64,000 bases of DNA from Modestobacter marinus. Its GTDB lineage: Bacteria; Actinomycetota; Actinomycetes; Mycobacteriales; Geodermatophilaceae. The notes under the pieces were generated by a model that was not told where the DNA came from, made no database searches, and saw only the letters and a program-made list of their open reading frames with translations. Made by a program: the position numbers and the translations under genes. Each line of letters starts with the position of its first letter. Positions within the stretch are counted from its first letter, which is position 1. Shown here in pieces: positions 51,487-58,577 of this stretch. The stretch lies in contig NZ_JAAMPA010000001.1 of the NCBI RefSeq assembly GCF_011758655.1, positions 1,488,001-1,552,000 of the forward strand, read 5' to 3'.

Positions 51487-52491
51487 TCAGGTCGGGGGCG
51501 CGGTCCGGGCGGCTGCGGCGAACCGGCCGGCCAGCGTGCCGAACGCCTCGGCGAGGGCGGGCGGGCCGACGGCGAGCACCTCGGTGTCGTAGCGGGCCAC
51601 GGCCGCGGCGATGCCGACCCAGGACCACGAGCCGAGGGTCAGCCGGCAGCGCTGCGGGCCGAGGTCCTCCACCACCCCGTCGTGCGCGAACGGGGCGACC
51701 CGGGCGGCGGGCAGCCCCAGCTCGACGACTCCGGTGCACGGCCAGCGGCCCGTGCCGTCGGTCGAGCCCCGGGCTGTGGCGGAGAGGAAGGCGGCGGGGT
51801 CGCCGCCCGGCACCTCCCGCAGGGTGAAGCGGGGCCCGGTCGGGGTGCGCGGGGTGATCCGGTCGGCGCGGAACGTGCGCCAGTCGCCGCGGTCGAGGTC
51901 CCAGCCGACCAGGTACCACCGCCCACCCCGGGTGACTAGGTGGTGCGGCTCGACCCGCCGGGGTGGGACGAACGGCTCGGGCGCGGCGCCGGACGCCGGC
52001 GTGTGATCGAAGCGCAGGACCTCCCGGGCCCGGATGGCCGCGGTCAGCGCGACGAGGACGGCGGGGTCGACGTCCGTGGTGGGCCCGGTGCGGACCGGGG
52101 TCACCCGGACGGCGTCGACGCGGTGCCGCAGCCGGGCGGGCAACACCTGGCGGACGGTGGTCAGCGCCCGCGCCGCGGCCTCGCCGACGTCGACGCCGCT
52201 GGCCGCCGCGAGCTGCAGGGCCACGGCGAGGGCGACGGCCTGGTCGTCGTCGAACAGCAGCGGAGGCAGCTGGGCACCGGCGTCGAGCCGGTAGCCCCCG
52301 TCGGGCCCCTTGACCGCCCGCACCGGGTAGCCGAGCTCGCGGAGCCGGTCGACGTCCCGGCGCACGGTCCGCGACGTGACGCCCAGCCGGTCGGCCAGGG
52401 CAGCGCCCGGCCAGTCCCGCCGGGCCTGCAGCAGGGACAGCAGGGTCAGCAGCCGGGACGACGTGCCGTTCTTCTCGATCACGGTGAGCAC
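51487..52491 (-). CDS. WYL-domain transcriptional regulator (YafY type)
   Basis: The 334-residue protein has an HTH_11/DeoR-like domain (RLLTLLSLLQARRDWPGAALADRLGVTSRTVRRDVDRLRELGYPV, about 13-57) and a WYL domain (about 140-225; RWYLVGWDLDRGDWRTFRADRI). WYL domains bind nucleic-acid or nucleotide ligands. It has no ribosome-binding site, and TACTTC (52504-52499) lies 7 nt before the GTG, so it may be leaderless. It is divergent from a VOC/PhnB-like gene with a perfect palindrome between, a common actinobacterial pairing in which the regulator controls both. Confidence 0.87.
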   Translation of the reverse strand: MLTVIEKNGTSSRLLTLLSLLQARRDWPGAALADRLGVTSRTVRRDVDRLRELGYPVRAVKGPDGGYRLDAGAQLPPLLFDDDQAVALAVALQLAAASGVDVGEAAARALTTVRQVLPARLRHRVDAVRVTPVRTGPTTDVDPAVLVALTAAIRAREVLRFDHTPASGAAPEPFVPPRRVEPHHLVTRGGRWYLVGWDLDRGDWRTFRADRITPRTPTGPRFTLREVPGGDPAAFLSATARGSTDGTGRWPCTGVVELGLPAARVAPFAHDGVVEDLGPQRCRLTLGSWSWVGIAAAVARYDTEVLAVGPPALAEAFGTLAGRFAAAARTAPPT

Positions 52492-52504
52492 GCTGCCGGA
52501 AGTA

Positions 52505-52523
52505 GAGGACAGAACCTGTCCTC
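52505..52523. promoter_or_regulatory. Palindromic operator between the WYL regulator and VOC genes
   Basis: GAGGACAG-AAC-CTGTCCTC is a perfect 8-bp dyad with a 3-bp centre. It lies just upstream of the -10-like TACTTC of the WYL gene (minus strand) and 65 bp before the VOC start. It is the only dyad in the 96-bp divergent gap and is the best candidate site for the WYL regulator. Confidence 0.6.
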
Positions 52524-52587
52524 ACGGCCCGCGAGAGTGCTCCGCGTCGCCGCCGTCCGGGCAGCGCAGCACATCGAGGAGCACGAC

Positions 52588-53019
52588 GTGAGCATCACGA
52601 CCACCACGCACCTGAACTTCCGCGGCCAGGCCCGGGAGGCCCTGGACTTCTACGCGTCCGTGTTCGGCGGCGAGGTCATGGCCTTCACCTTCGCCCAGGG
52701 TGGGGACGAGCGGGACACCGCCGACGGCGCGGTGCCCGATCAGCTCAAGTGGGGCGGCGTGCAGGCGCCGAACGGCTTCGCGGTCATGGCCTTCGACGTG
52801 CCGCCGGCGCGGGCGCACGACGCCGGCACCGACGCGGTCTACGTGTCGGTGCGCGGGACCGATCCCGAGGAGCTCACCCGCTGCTGGCAGGCGCTGGTCG
52901 TCGGCGGCACGGTGCGGGCGGAGCTCGCGCCGGCGGGCTGGGCGCCGCTGTACGGCATGGTGACCGACCGCTTCGGCGTGACCTGGGTGCTGGACGTGTT
53001 GCCGCCCTACAACGGCTGA
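52588..53019 (+). CDS. VOC-family (PhnB-like glyoxalase fold) protein
   Basis: The 143-residue protein matches PhnB-like VOC proteins: THLNFRGQAREALDFYASVFGGEV at the start, YGMVTDRFGVTWVLDV at the end, and a paired beta-alpha-beta-beta-beta fold. Metal-ligand identity is uncertain and many members have no known reaction. GTG at 52588 has GAGGAG 6 nt upstream. It is divergent from the WYL regulator. Confidence 0.85.
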   Translation: MSITTTTHLNFRGQAREALDFYASVFGGEVMAFTFAQGGDERDTADGAVPDQLKWGGVQAPNGFAVMAFDVPPARAHDAGTDAVYVSVRGTDPEELTRCWQALVVGGTVRAELAPAGWAPLYGMVTDRFGVTWVLDVLPPYNG

Positions 53020-53025
53020 TCCCCC

Positions 53026-53059
53026 CGGCCCGGACCCGCCCCGGGGCGGGTCCGGGCCG
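53026..53059 (+). terminator. Perfect 17-bp inverted repeat after the VOC gene
   Basis: CGGCCCGGACCCGCCCC (53026-53042) and GGGGCGGGTCCGGGCCG (53043-53059) are perfect complements with no spacer, so a hairpin would have an effective 4-nt loop. It begins 6 nt after the VOC stop and ends 13 nt before the tryptophan dioxygenase start, separating the two genes. Confidence 0.7.
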
Positions 53060-53072
53060 CTGTGGCCCTGGG

Positions 53073-54014
53073 ATGGGGCAGCATGCGGCGGTGACCACCC
53101 GCCGCCTCCCGGCCGCCCGGGCCGGGCTCCCCGCCGATCCCCGGGCCGCCGCGCCCTCGCCGCTGGACGCCGAGACCCGCGCGGCCCGGGCCGCCGGCAA
53201 CGCCGGCCTGCCCACCGTGGAGTTCGCCGAGGCGACCCCGTACGAGCAGTACGTCGGCGTCCGGCAGCTGCAGGCGCTGGTGCGCCCGGTCACCGACCAC
53301 CCGGCCGAGCCCGCGTTCCTCGTGGTCACCCAGGTGATGGAGCTGTGGTTCACGCTGCTGCGCCGGGAGTGGGAGCTGGCCCAGCGGCAGCTGCGCGCCG
53401 ACGACCTGGACGGCGCGATCGGCTCGATCCGCCGGTCGGTGCACCACCTGCGCTCGCTGGACGCCAGCTGGGGCTCGCTGCTGTGGCTCACCCCGGCGGA
53501 GTTCAACCGGTTCCGCGACCAGCTGGGGGAGGCGTCGGGCTTCCAGTCCTACGAGTACCGGCACGTGGAGTTCCTGCTCGGGCTCAAGGCGGAGTCCGTC
53601 GTCCGGCCGCACCGCGGGCTGCCGGTGGTGCACGCCGACCTGCAGCGCGCGCTGGCCGCGCCGTCCCTGGAGGACGACGTCCTGGCGTACCTGGCCCGCC
53701 GCGGGCTGCCGGTGCCGGCCGCCGTCCTGGAGCGGGACCGCACGGTGACCCACGAGCCCGACCCGGCCGTGACGGCGCTGTGGGCCGAGGTCTACACCGA
53801 CCCGCGGCCGGGCAACGAGCTGTTCACCCTGGGCGAGGCGCTCACCGACGTCGCCGAGGTGTTCACCACGTGGCGGCAGCGGCACGTCACCGCCGTCCGC
53901 CGCGCGATGGGCGCCAAGCCCGGCAGCGGCGGCTCGGCCGGGCTCGCCTGGCTGGAGCGCAGCGCCGCCCGGGTGGTCTTCCCCGACCTGTGGGCCGCCC
54001 GCACCGTGGTGTGA
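53073..54014 (+). CDS. kynA: Tryptophan 2,3-dioxygenase
   Basis: The 313-residue haem protein is recognised by YEQYVGVRQLQALV, FLVVTQVMELWFTLLRREW, GFQSYEYRHVEFLLGLK and the C-terminal haem-ligand region WRQRHVTAVRRAMGAKPGSGGSAG. It oxidises L-tryptophan to N-formylkynurenine, the first step of the kynurenine pathway. ATG at 53073 is chosen over GTG 53091; both are in frame. No kynB or kynU is nearby, so the rest of the pathway must be elsewhere. Confidence 0.9.
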   Translation: MGQHAAVTTRRLPAARAGLPADPRAAAPSPLDAETRAARAAGNAGLPTVEFAEATPYEQYVGVRQLQALVRPVTDHPAEPAFLVVTQVMELWFTLLRREWELAQRQLRADDLDGAIGSIRRSVHHLRSLDASWGSLLWLTPAEFNRFRDQLGEASGFQSYEYRHVEFLLGLKAESVVRPHRGLPVVHADLQRALAAPSLEDDVLAYLARRGLPVPAAVLERDRTVTHEPDPAVTALWAEVYTDPRPGNELFTLGEALTDVAEVFTTWRQRHVTAVRRAMGAKPGSGGSAGLAWLERSAARVVFPDLWAARTVV

Positions 54015-54147
54015 GCCGCATTCCCGGCTCATCGGTGAGATCTGTCGCGGGTAGCGACCGTGAGCACGGGTAAGGACGGACGAGGCCGGTCGCGCCCCAT
54101 GAGGTCGCGCGCCGCCACCCACACCGTCCGACGCTTGGAGGACCCCC

Positions 54148-54990
54148 ATGGCCACCGTGCCCACGATCACCCTGAACAACGGCGTGCAGATCCCGCAGCT
54201 GGGCTTCGGCGTCTTCCAGATCAAGCCCGAGGACACCGTCGAGGCCACCCGCACGGCCCTCGAGGTCGGCTACCGGCACATCGACACCGCCGAGATGTAC
54301 GGCAACGAGGCCGAGGTCGGCGAGGCCGTGCGCCAGTCCGGCGTGCCGCGCGAGGAGGTCTTCGTGACCTCCAAGCTGAACAACGGCTTCCACGCCCGCG
54401 AGGACGCCCTGCGCGCCTTCGACGGCACGATGGACGCGCTGAAGTTCGATTACCTCGACCTCTTCCTCGTGCACTGGCCGCTGCCGGGCATCGACGTCGA
54501 CTACGTCGAGACCTGGAAGGCGATGGAGGAGATCTACCGCTCCGGCCGGGTCAAGGCCATCGGTGTCTCGAACTTCAACGCCCACCACCTGCGCCGGCTG
54601 TTCGCCGAGACGGAGGTGCGCCCGGTGGTGAACCAGATCGAGGTGCACCCCTACTTCGCGCAGAACGACCTGCGGGCGTTCAACGCCGACCACGAGATCT
54701 TCACCGAGGCCTGGGCGCCGATCGCGCAGGGCAAGGTGCTGGACGACCCGACTCTGATCCGGGTCGGCGAGCGGCACGGCAAGAGCCCGGCCCAGGCTGC
54801 GCTCCGCTGGGCTGTCCAGCGCGGGGACATCATCTTCCCGAAGTCGGTCACCCGCGCCCGGGTCGAGCAGAACTTCGACCTGTTCGACTTCGCGCTCAGC
54901 GACGACGACATGCGTGAGATCGACGGCCTGGACCGCGAGGACGGCCGCAACGGCCCGAACCCCGACGAGTTCAACTACATCCCCAGCTGA
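54148..54990 (+). CDS. Aldo/keto reductase
   Basis: The 280-residue TIM-barrel protein has the full catalytic tetrad D46, Y51 (AEMYGNE), K76 (TSKLNN) and H109 (LVHWPLP), and the NADPH-binding SVTRARVEQN near the end (PKSVTRAR). It reduces aldehydes, ketones or sugars and is close to the 2,5-diketo-D-gluconate reductase type. ATG at 54148 has TTGGAGGACC upstream. Likely a single-gene transcript ended by a strong hairpin. Confidence 0.9.
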   Translation: MATVPTITLNNGVQIPQLGFGVFQIKPEDTVEATRTALEVGYRHIDTAEMYGNEAEVGEAVRQSGVPREEVFVTSKLNNGFHAREDALRAFDGTMDALKFDYLDLFLVHWPLPGIDVDYVETWKAMEEIYRSGRVKAIGVSNFNAHHLRRLFAETEVRPVVNQIEVHPYFAQNDLRAFNADHEIFTEAWAPIAQGKVLDDPTLIRVGERHGKSPAQAALRWAVQRGDIIFPKSVTRARVEQNFDLFDFALSDDDMREIDGLDREDGRNGPNPDEFNYIPS

Positions 54991-55008
54991 CGTCCAGCAG
55001 GGCCACGC

Positions 55009-55039
55009 CGGCCGCCGTCCCCACCGGGGACGGCGGCCG
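55009..55039 (+). terminator. Terminator hairpin after the aldo/keto reductase gene
   Basis: CGGCCGCCGTCCCC (55009-55022) pairs perfectly with GGGGACGGCGGCCG (55026-55039) around an ACC loop, 19 nt after the stop codon. Confidence 0.75.
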
Positions 55040-55046
55040 TCGTCGT

Positions 55047-55094
55047 CTCGGGGCGTCGTCGTCCCAATGACTCGGGGCGTCGTCGTCCCAATGA
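55047..55094. repeat. Perfect 24-bp tandem duplication
   Basis: CTCGGGGCGTCGTCGTCCCAATGA occurs twice back to back (55047-55070 and 55071-55094). It is followed by partly similar GAGTCGTCCC pieces. It lies between the reductase terminator and a 63-bp hairpin element, in non-coding DNA. It looks like recent slippage or unequal recombination. Confidence 0.85.
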
Positions 55095-55114
55095 GTCGTC
55101 CCGAGGAGTCGTCC

Positions 55115-55177
55115 CCCGGGCACTGTGCGGCGGAGGCCCGTTCCGCTGGTGGGACCTGCCCTCAGCGCACAGTGCCC
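55115..55177. repeat. 63-bp hairpin element, copy 1
   Basis: CCCGGGCACTGTGCG, an 8-bp variable gap, CCGTTCCGC, a 20-bp variable gap and GCACAGTGC occur here with exactly the same spacing as in copy 2 at 56497. The arms GCACTGTGC and GCACAGTGC are reverse complements. The right arm overlaps the last codons of the GntR gene (LGTVR-stop), so the element contributes to that protein's C-terminus. Confidence 0.7.
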
Positions 55178-55539
55178 AGCGCGGACCGGACGATGGCCAG
55201 GACGGTCTCGGTCTCCATGCCGGCCTCCCGCGCCTCTCGGGCGAGGTGCCCGGCGGCCTCCTGGACCCTCGTCTCCGCGGGCTCTCGCGCTGCGCGACCG
55301 CCGGTGACCACGGTGCCGGTGCGCCGGCGGCTGGCCACCAGTCCCGCGGCCTCCAGCTCGGTGTAGGCCCGGGCGACGGTGCCCGGGGCCACGCCCAGGT
55401 CGGCCGCCAGCGCCCGGATCGTGGGCAGCCGGGCCCCCTCGGTGAGCAGCCCGCTGTCCACGTGCCGGGCGATCTGGCTGCGGATCTGCTCGAACGGCGG
55501 CGTCGGGCTGGTGACGTCGACCGCGATGTCCAGGGCCAC
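55162..55539 (-). CDS. GntR-family regulator, YtrA type
   Basis: The 125-residue protein is a short GntR regulator with winged HTH (PPFEQIRSQIARHVDSGLLTEGARLPTIRALAADLGVAPGTVARAYTELEAAGLV, about 14-67) and only a small C-terminal helix, the YtrA subfamily layout. It follows the membrane protein gene by 4 nt on the same strand and probably represses that operon via the dyad upstream of it. The last five codons fall within a repeat element. ATG at 55539. Confidence 0.87.
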   Translation of the reverse strand: MALDIAVDVTSPTPPFEQIRSQIARHVDSGLLTEGARLPTIRALAADLGVAPGTVARAYTELEAAGLVASRRRTGTVVTGGRAAREPAETRVQEAAGHLAREAREAGMETETVLAIVRSALGTVR

Positions 55540-55543
55540 CGGA

Positions 55544-56422
55544 TCAGACGGACGCCGGCTGGTCCGCCGGGACGCCGGGTGCCCGTACGCACAGGACGAC
55601 CAGGCCGGCGAGCATGGTCAGCAGCCCCGGGACGGCGCCGACCAGGCCGGACCCCGGGACGAGGCCGACGTTCGCCATCGCCATCCCGCCGACCGACATC
55701 AACCCGCCGGCCACTTCCAGCGTGGCCGCGACGGCGGCCCGGAGCACCCGGTGCGCCGACGCGCGGCGGAGTGCGGTCTCGATCCGGTCGTCGTCGGTCG
55801 CGACCGCCGGCCGGTTCGCGACGACCCACAGCGCGGTGATCGTGACCGCGGCGAGGACGGCCAGGCCGATCGCTGCCGGCCGGCCGTAGAACGGGCCGGG
55901 GAACGGGCCGGCCGCCGACCAGGACAGGTCGCCGCCGGCCGTCGAGACGCGGGTGATGCCCCGGCCGGTCTCGTCGGCCAGCAGGGTGCCGATGCCGAGG
56001 ACGCCGACGGCGAGCACGGTCGCGACCGTCGCCGTCCGGACCAGCCAGCCCGGGGTGGCATCGAGCGGGCCGCGGCGCACCAGCCGGGCCCGGCGGACCT
56101 CGCCCCGTGGGCGCGGCCAGGTGAGCTCCCCGGCAGTGAGGACGGCGGTGTGCACCACCCCGAAGACGATCGGCACCAGCAGCGCCGTGACCCCCAGGCC
56201 GCCGGGGCCGGAGTTGCCCACCTCGCGGGCCGCGGTGGCCAGGGCGGCGGCAGCCCCGAGCCCCATCGCCGCCACGGAGGCCAGCCGGGCGTGCCGGCGG
56301 GCGGCCACGACCGAGGCCTCCCGGCTGGGCGGCGACCGGCGGACGACGCCCACGACGAGGGCGACGGCGCCGGCCAGCACCAGCACGGCGAGCAGCGGCA
56401 CCAGTGCCACGACGTCCCCCAT
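55544..56422 (-). CDS. Polytopic membrane protein co-transcribed with GntR regulator
   Basis: The 292-residue protein has about seven hydrophobic segments (LVPLLAVLVLAGAVALVVGVV at the start, TALLVPIVFGVVHTAVLTAG, VATVLAVGVLGIGTLL, IGLAVLAAVTITALWVV, and a C-terminal pair). No enzyme motif is recognised; related proteins typically pair with YtrA-type GntR regulators in actinobacteria. The ATG at 56422 lacks a ribosome-binding site and lies 5 nt from a GntR-type dyad, suggesting a very short or absent leader. Confidence 0.7.
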   Translation of the reverse strand: MGDVVALVPLLAVLVLAGAVALVVGVVRRSPPSREASVVAARRHARLASVAAMGLGAAAALATAAREVGNSGPGGLGVTALLVPIVFGVVHTAVLTAGELTWPRPRGEVRRARLVRRGPLDATPGWLVRTATVATVLAVGVLGIGTLLADETGRGITRVSTAGGDLSWSAAGPFPGPFYGRPAAIGLAVLAAVTITALWVVANRPAVATDDDRIETALRRASAHRVLRAAVAATLEVAGGLMSVGGMAMANVGLVPGSGLVGAVPGLLTMLAGLVVLCVRAPGVPADQPASV

Positions 56423-56426
56423 GAGT

Positions 56427-56452
56427 CATTGGATCAAGTGATTGACACAATG
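56427..56452. promoter_or_regulatory. GntR (YtrA-type) operator dyad
   Basis: CATTG-GA-TCAA-GTGA-TTGA-CA-CAATG is a 26-bp interrupted dyad, perfect in both arm pairs (CATTG/CAATG and TCAA/TTGA). It lies immediately upstream of the membrane-protein/GntR operon in an AT-rich patch. The layout implies autorepression. Confidence 0.65.
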
Positions 56453-56496
56453 ACCCGCCGAGGGCCGTGGCGCAAGCACCCATCGCCGGGGCCGCG

Positions 56497-56559
56497 CCCG
56501 GGCACTGTGCGCCCAGCTGCCGTTCCGCGACCGGGTCGGGCACTGGCTGCACAGTGCTG
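56497..56559. repeat. 63-bp hairpin element, copy 2
   Basis: This copy has the same three conserved blocks, CCCGGGCACTGTGCG, CCGTTCCGC and GCACAGTGC, at the same offsets (0, 23 and 52) as copy 1, with different sequence between blocks. It lies in the intergenic gap between the GntR/membrane operon and the DUF3097 gene. The two copies thus flank the operon in the same orientation. Confidence 0.7.
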
Positions 56560-56578
56560 GCCCGGTCGGGACGGCGGG

Positions 56579-57388
56579 TCAGTCGGTGGTGACGAAGTCG
56601 ATGAGCTCCTCGACCCGGCCGATCAGGGTCGGTTCCAGGTCGGTCCACACCTTCACCCGGGCCAGGATGCGCTGCGCCCAGACGTAACCGGTGTCGTCCT
56701 CCCAGCCCAGCCGCCGGCAGACGCCGGTCTTCCAGTCCTCCCCCTTGGGCACCGTCGGCCAGGCCTGGATCCCGACGACGGAGGGCTTGACCGCCTGCCA
56801 GATGTCGATGAAGGGGTGCCCGACGACCAGGGCGTGGTCACCGGTGATCTGGGCGGCGATCCGGGACTCCTTGGAACCGGTCACCAGGTGGTCGACCAGC
56901 ACGCCCAGGCGCCGTCCCGACGACGGACGGAAGTCCTTGACGATCCCCGGCAGGTCGTCGACGCCGTGCAGCGGCTCGACGACGACGCCCTCGATCCGCA
57001 GGTCGTGCCCCCAGACCTTCTCCACCAGCTCGGCGTCGTGCTTGCCCTCCACGTAGATGCGCCCCTCGCGGGCGACGCGCGCACGGGCGCCGACGACGTA
57101 GGTCGAGCCGGAGGCGCTGCGCTGCGGGCCCGAGGGCGCGTTCTGCTTCGGCCGCACCAGCACCACCGGCCGGCCGTCGACCCAGAAGCCCGGCCCCAGG
57201 GGGTAGGCCCGCACCTTCCCGAACCGGTCCTCGAGGTGGACGACGTCCTTCTCGCACCGCACGACGGCACCGACGAACCCGCTGGAGGGGTCCTCGACGA
57301 CGACGTCCTTGAGCGCCTCGACCTGCGGTGAGGGCTTCTTCTGGGTGCGTGGGTGGACCAGGTTGTCGTAGGGCGAACGAGGAGGCAC
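56579..57388 (-). CDS. DUF3097 family protein
   Basis: The 269-residue protein is a well-conserved actinobacterial DUF3097 member (stretches IYVEGKHDAELVEKVWGHDLR, GVLVDHLVTGSKE, GHPFIDIWQAVKP). The VEGKHD segment resembles the acidic TOPRIM-like strand-loop seen in nucleic-acid enzymes, but function is unestablished. The GTG at 57388 gives VPPRSPYDNLVHPRTQKKP as the N-terminus; upstream in-frame sequence lacks family features. Confidence 0.82.
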   Translation of the reverse strand: MPPRSPYDNLVHPRTQKKPSPQVEALKDVVVEDPSSGFVGAVVRCEKDVVHLEDRFGKVRAYPLGPGFWVDGRPVVLVRPKQNAPSGPQRSASGSTYVVGARARVAREGRIYVEGKHDAELVEKVWGHDLRIEGVVVEPLHGVDDLPGIVKDFRPSSGRRLGVLVDHLVTGSKESRIAAQITGDHALVVGHPFIDIWQAVKPSVVGIQAWPTVPKGEDWKTGVCRRLGWEDDTGYVWAQRILARVKVWTDLEPTLIGRVEELIDFVTTD

Positions 57389-57659
57389 CCGTCCATGCTC
57401 GGCGCGGTCGCCACCCGAGAGGGGTCCGACACGCCCGGCGCGACAGGTTCCCGCAGGTCCACGGCGTGTCGGGACGGTGGTGCGCAGGCCCCCCGGACCC
57501 CGCACCGACCTGCGAGGACGCGGGTCGGCGCCGGTCCCGGCCTGGCGACACGCACTACCACAACGCCGGATCGATCCCGTGATCGCCGTTTTGCACCGGG
57601 CCCTGCCGGGCAGTGCAGAGAGCGAGACAGCACGACCCCCGAGCAGAGGAGCGGAACAC

Positions 57660-58475
57660 ATGATCGGCACCGAGACCCTCGACCGCGTCATCGGCGCAGA
57701 CGTCATCGACGCCGACGGCAACAAGATCGGTACGGCCTCCGAGGTGTTCCTCGACGACCAGTCGGGCGCCCCTGAGTGGGTCACCGTCAAGACCGGCATG
57801 TTCGGCACCAAGGAGTCGTTCGTCCCGATCCGGGACGCGGACCTGACCGGCGACGGCCTGCGTGTCCCCGTGACCAAGAGCGCGGTGAAGGACGCCCCGC
57901 GCATCGACTCCGACGGCCACCTCTCCCCGGCCGAGGAGACCGAGCTGTACCGGCACTACAACATGACCGAGAACGCCGTCGCGGCGCCGGTCGCCGAGAC
58001 GACGACGACGGCCGAGACCACCACCACGGCCGACACCACGACGACGGACACCAACCGGCACGGCACCGTGGGTCACGACACCTCCGGTCCGACGACCGAC
58101 GACGCCATGACCCTCTCCGAGGAGCGCGTCAACGTCGGCACCCAGAACGTCGAGACCGGCCGCGCACGGCTGCGCAAGTACGTCGTGACCGAGAACGTCA
58201 CCGAGACCGTCCCCGTGTCCCACGAGGAGGTCCGGATCGAGCGCGAGCCGATCACCGACGCCAACCGCGGCAACGCCCTGGACGGGCCGGCCATCTCCGA
58301 GGAGGAGCACGAGGTGACGCTGCACGCCGAGCGTCCCGTCGTGGAGAAGGAGGCCGTCCCGGTCGAGCGCGTGCGCCTGGACACCGAGACCGTCACCGAG
58401 CAGCAGCAGGTGAGCGAGACCGTCCGCAAGGAGCAGGTCGACACCGACGGGATCACCGACACCAACCGTCGCTGA
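57660..58475 (+). CDS. PRC-barrel and DUF2382 domain protein with Thr-rich linker
   Basis: The 271-residue protein has a PRC-barrel domain (about 1-85; RVIGADVIDADGNKIGTASEVFLDDQSG), a threonine-rich linker (TTTTAETTTTADTTTTDTN, about 105-128) and a DUF2382 domain (about 150-262; LSEERVNVGTQNVETGRARLRKYVVTENV and the mirrored VPVERVRLDTETV). This combination is typical of actinobacterial stress-induced proteins. There is no signal peptide, so it is cytoplasmic. ATG at 57660 has GAGGAGCG upstream. It is a single gene with its own terminator. Confidence 0.87.
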   Translation: MIGTETLDRVIGADVIDADGNKIGTASEVFLDDQSGAPEWVTVKTGMFGTKESFVPIRDADLTGDGLRVPVTKSAVKDAPRIDSDGHLSPAEETELYRHYNMTENAVAAPVAETTTTAETTTTADTTTTDTNRHGTVGHDTSGPTTDDAMTLSEERVNVGTQNVETGRARLRKYVVTENVTETVPVSHEEVRIEREPITDANRGNALDGPAISEEEHEVTLHAERPVVEKEAVPVERVRLDTETVTEQQQVSETVRKEQVDTDGITDTNRR

Positions 58476-58489
58476 GCAACCCCGTTCCG

Positions 58490-58527
58490 CACAGCGCCCG
58501 CCCCGGTCCGCCGGGGCGGGCGCTGTG
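58490..58527 (+). terminator. Terminator hairpin after the PRC-barrel gene
   Basis: CACAGCGCCCGCCCCGG (58490-58506) pairs perfectly with CCGGGGCGGGCGCTGTG (58511-58527) around a TCCG loop: a 17-bp stem, 14 nt after the stop and 50 nt before the convergent PPK2 gene. Confidence 0.78.
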
Positions 58528-58577
58528 CTGTCCGGGTCCGGGTGACCGGCTCCCGGGGACCCGGGCCGGCTCCGCGG

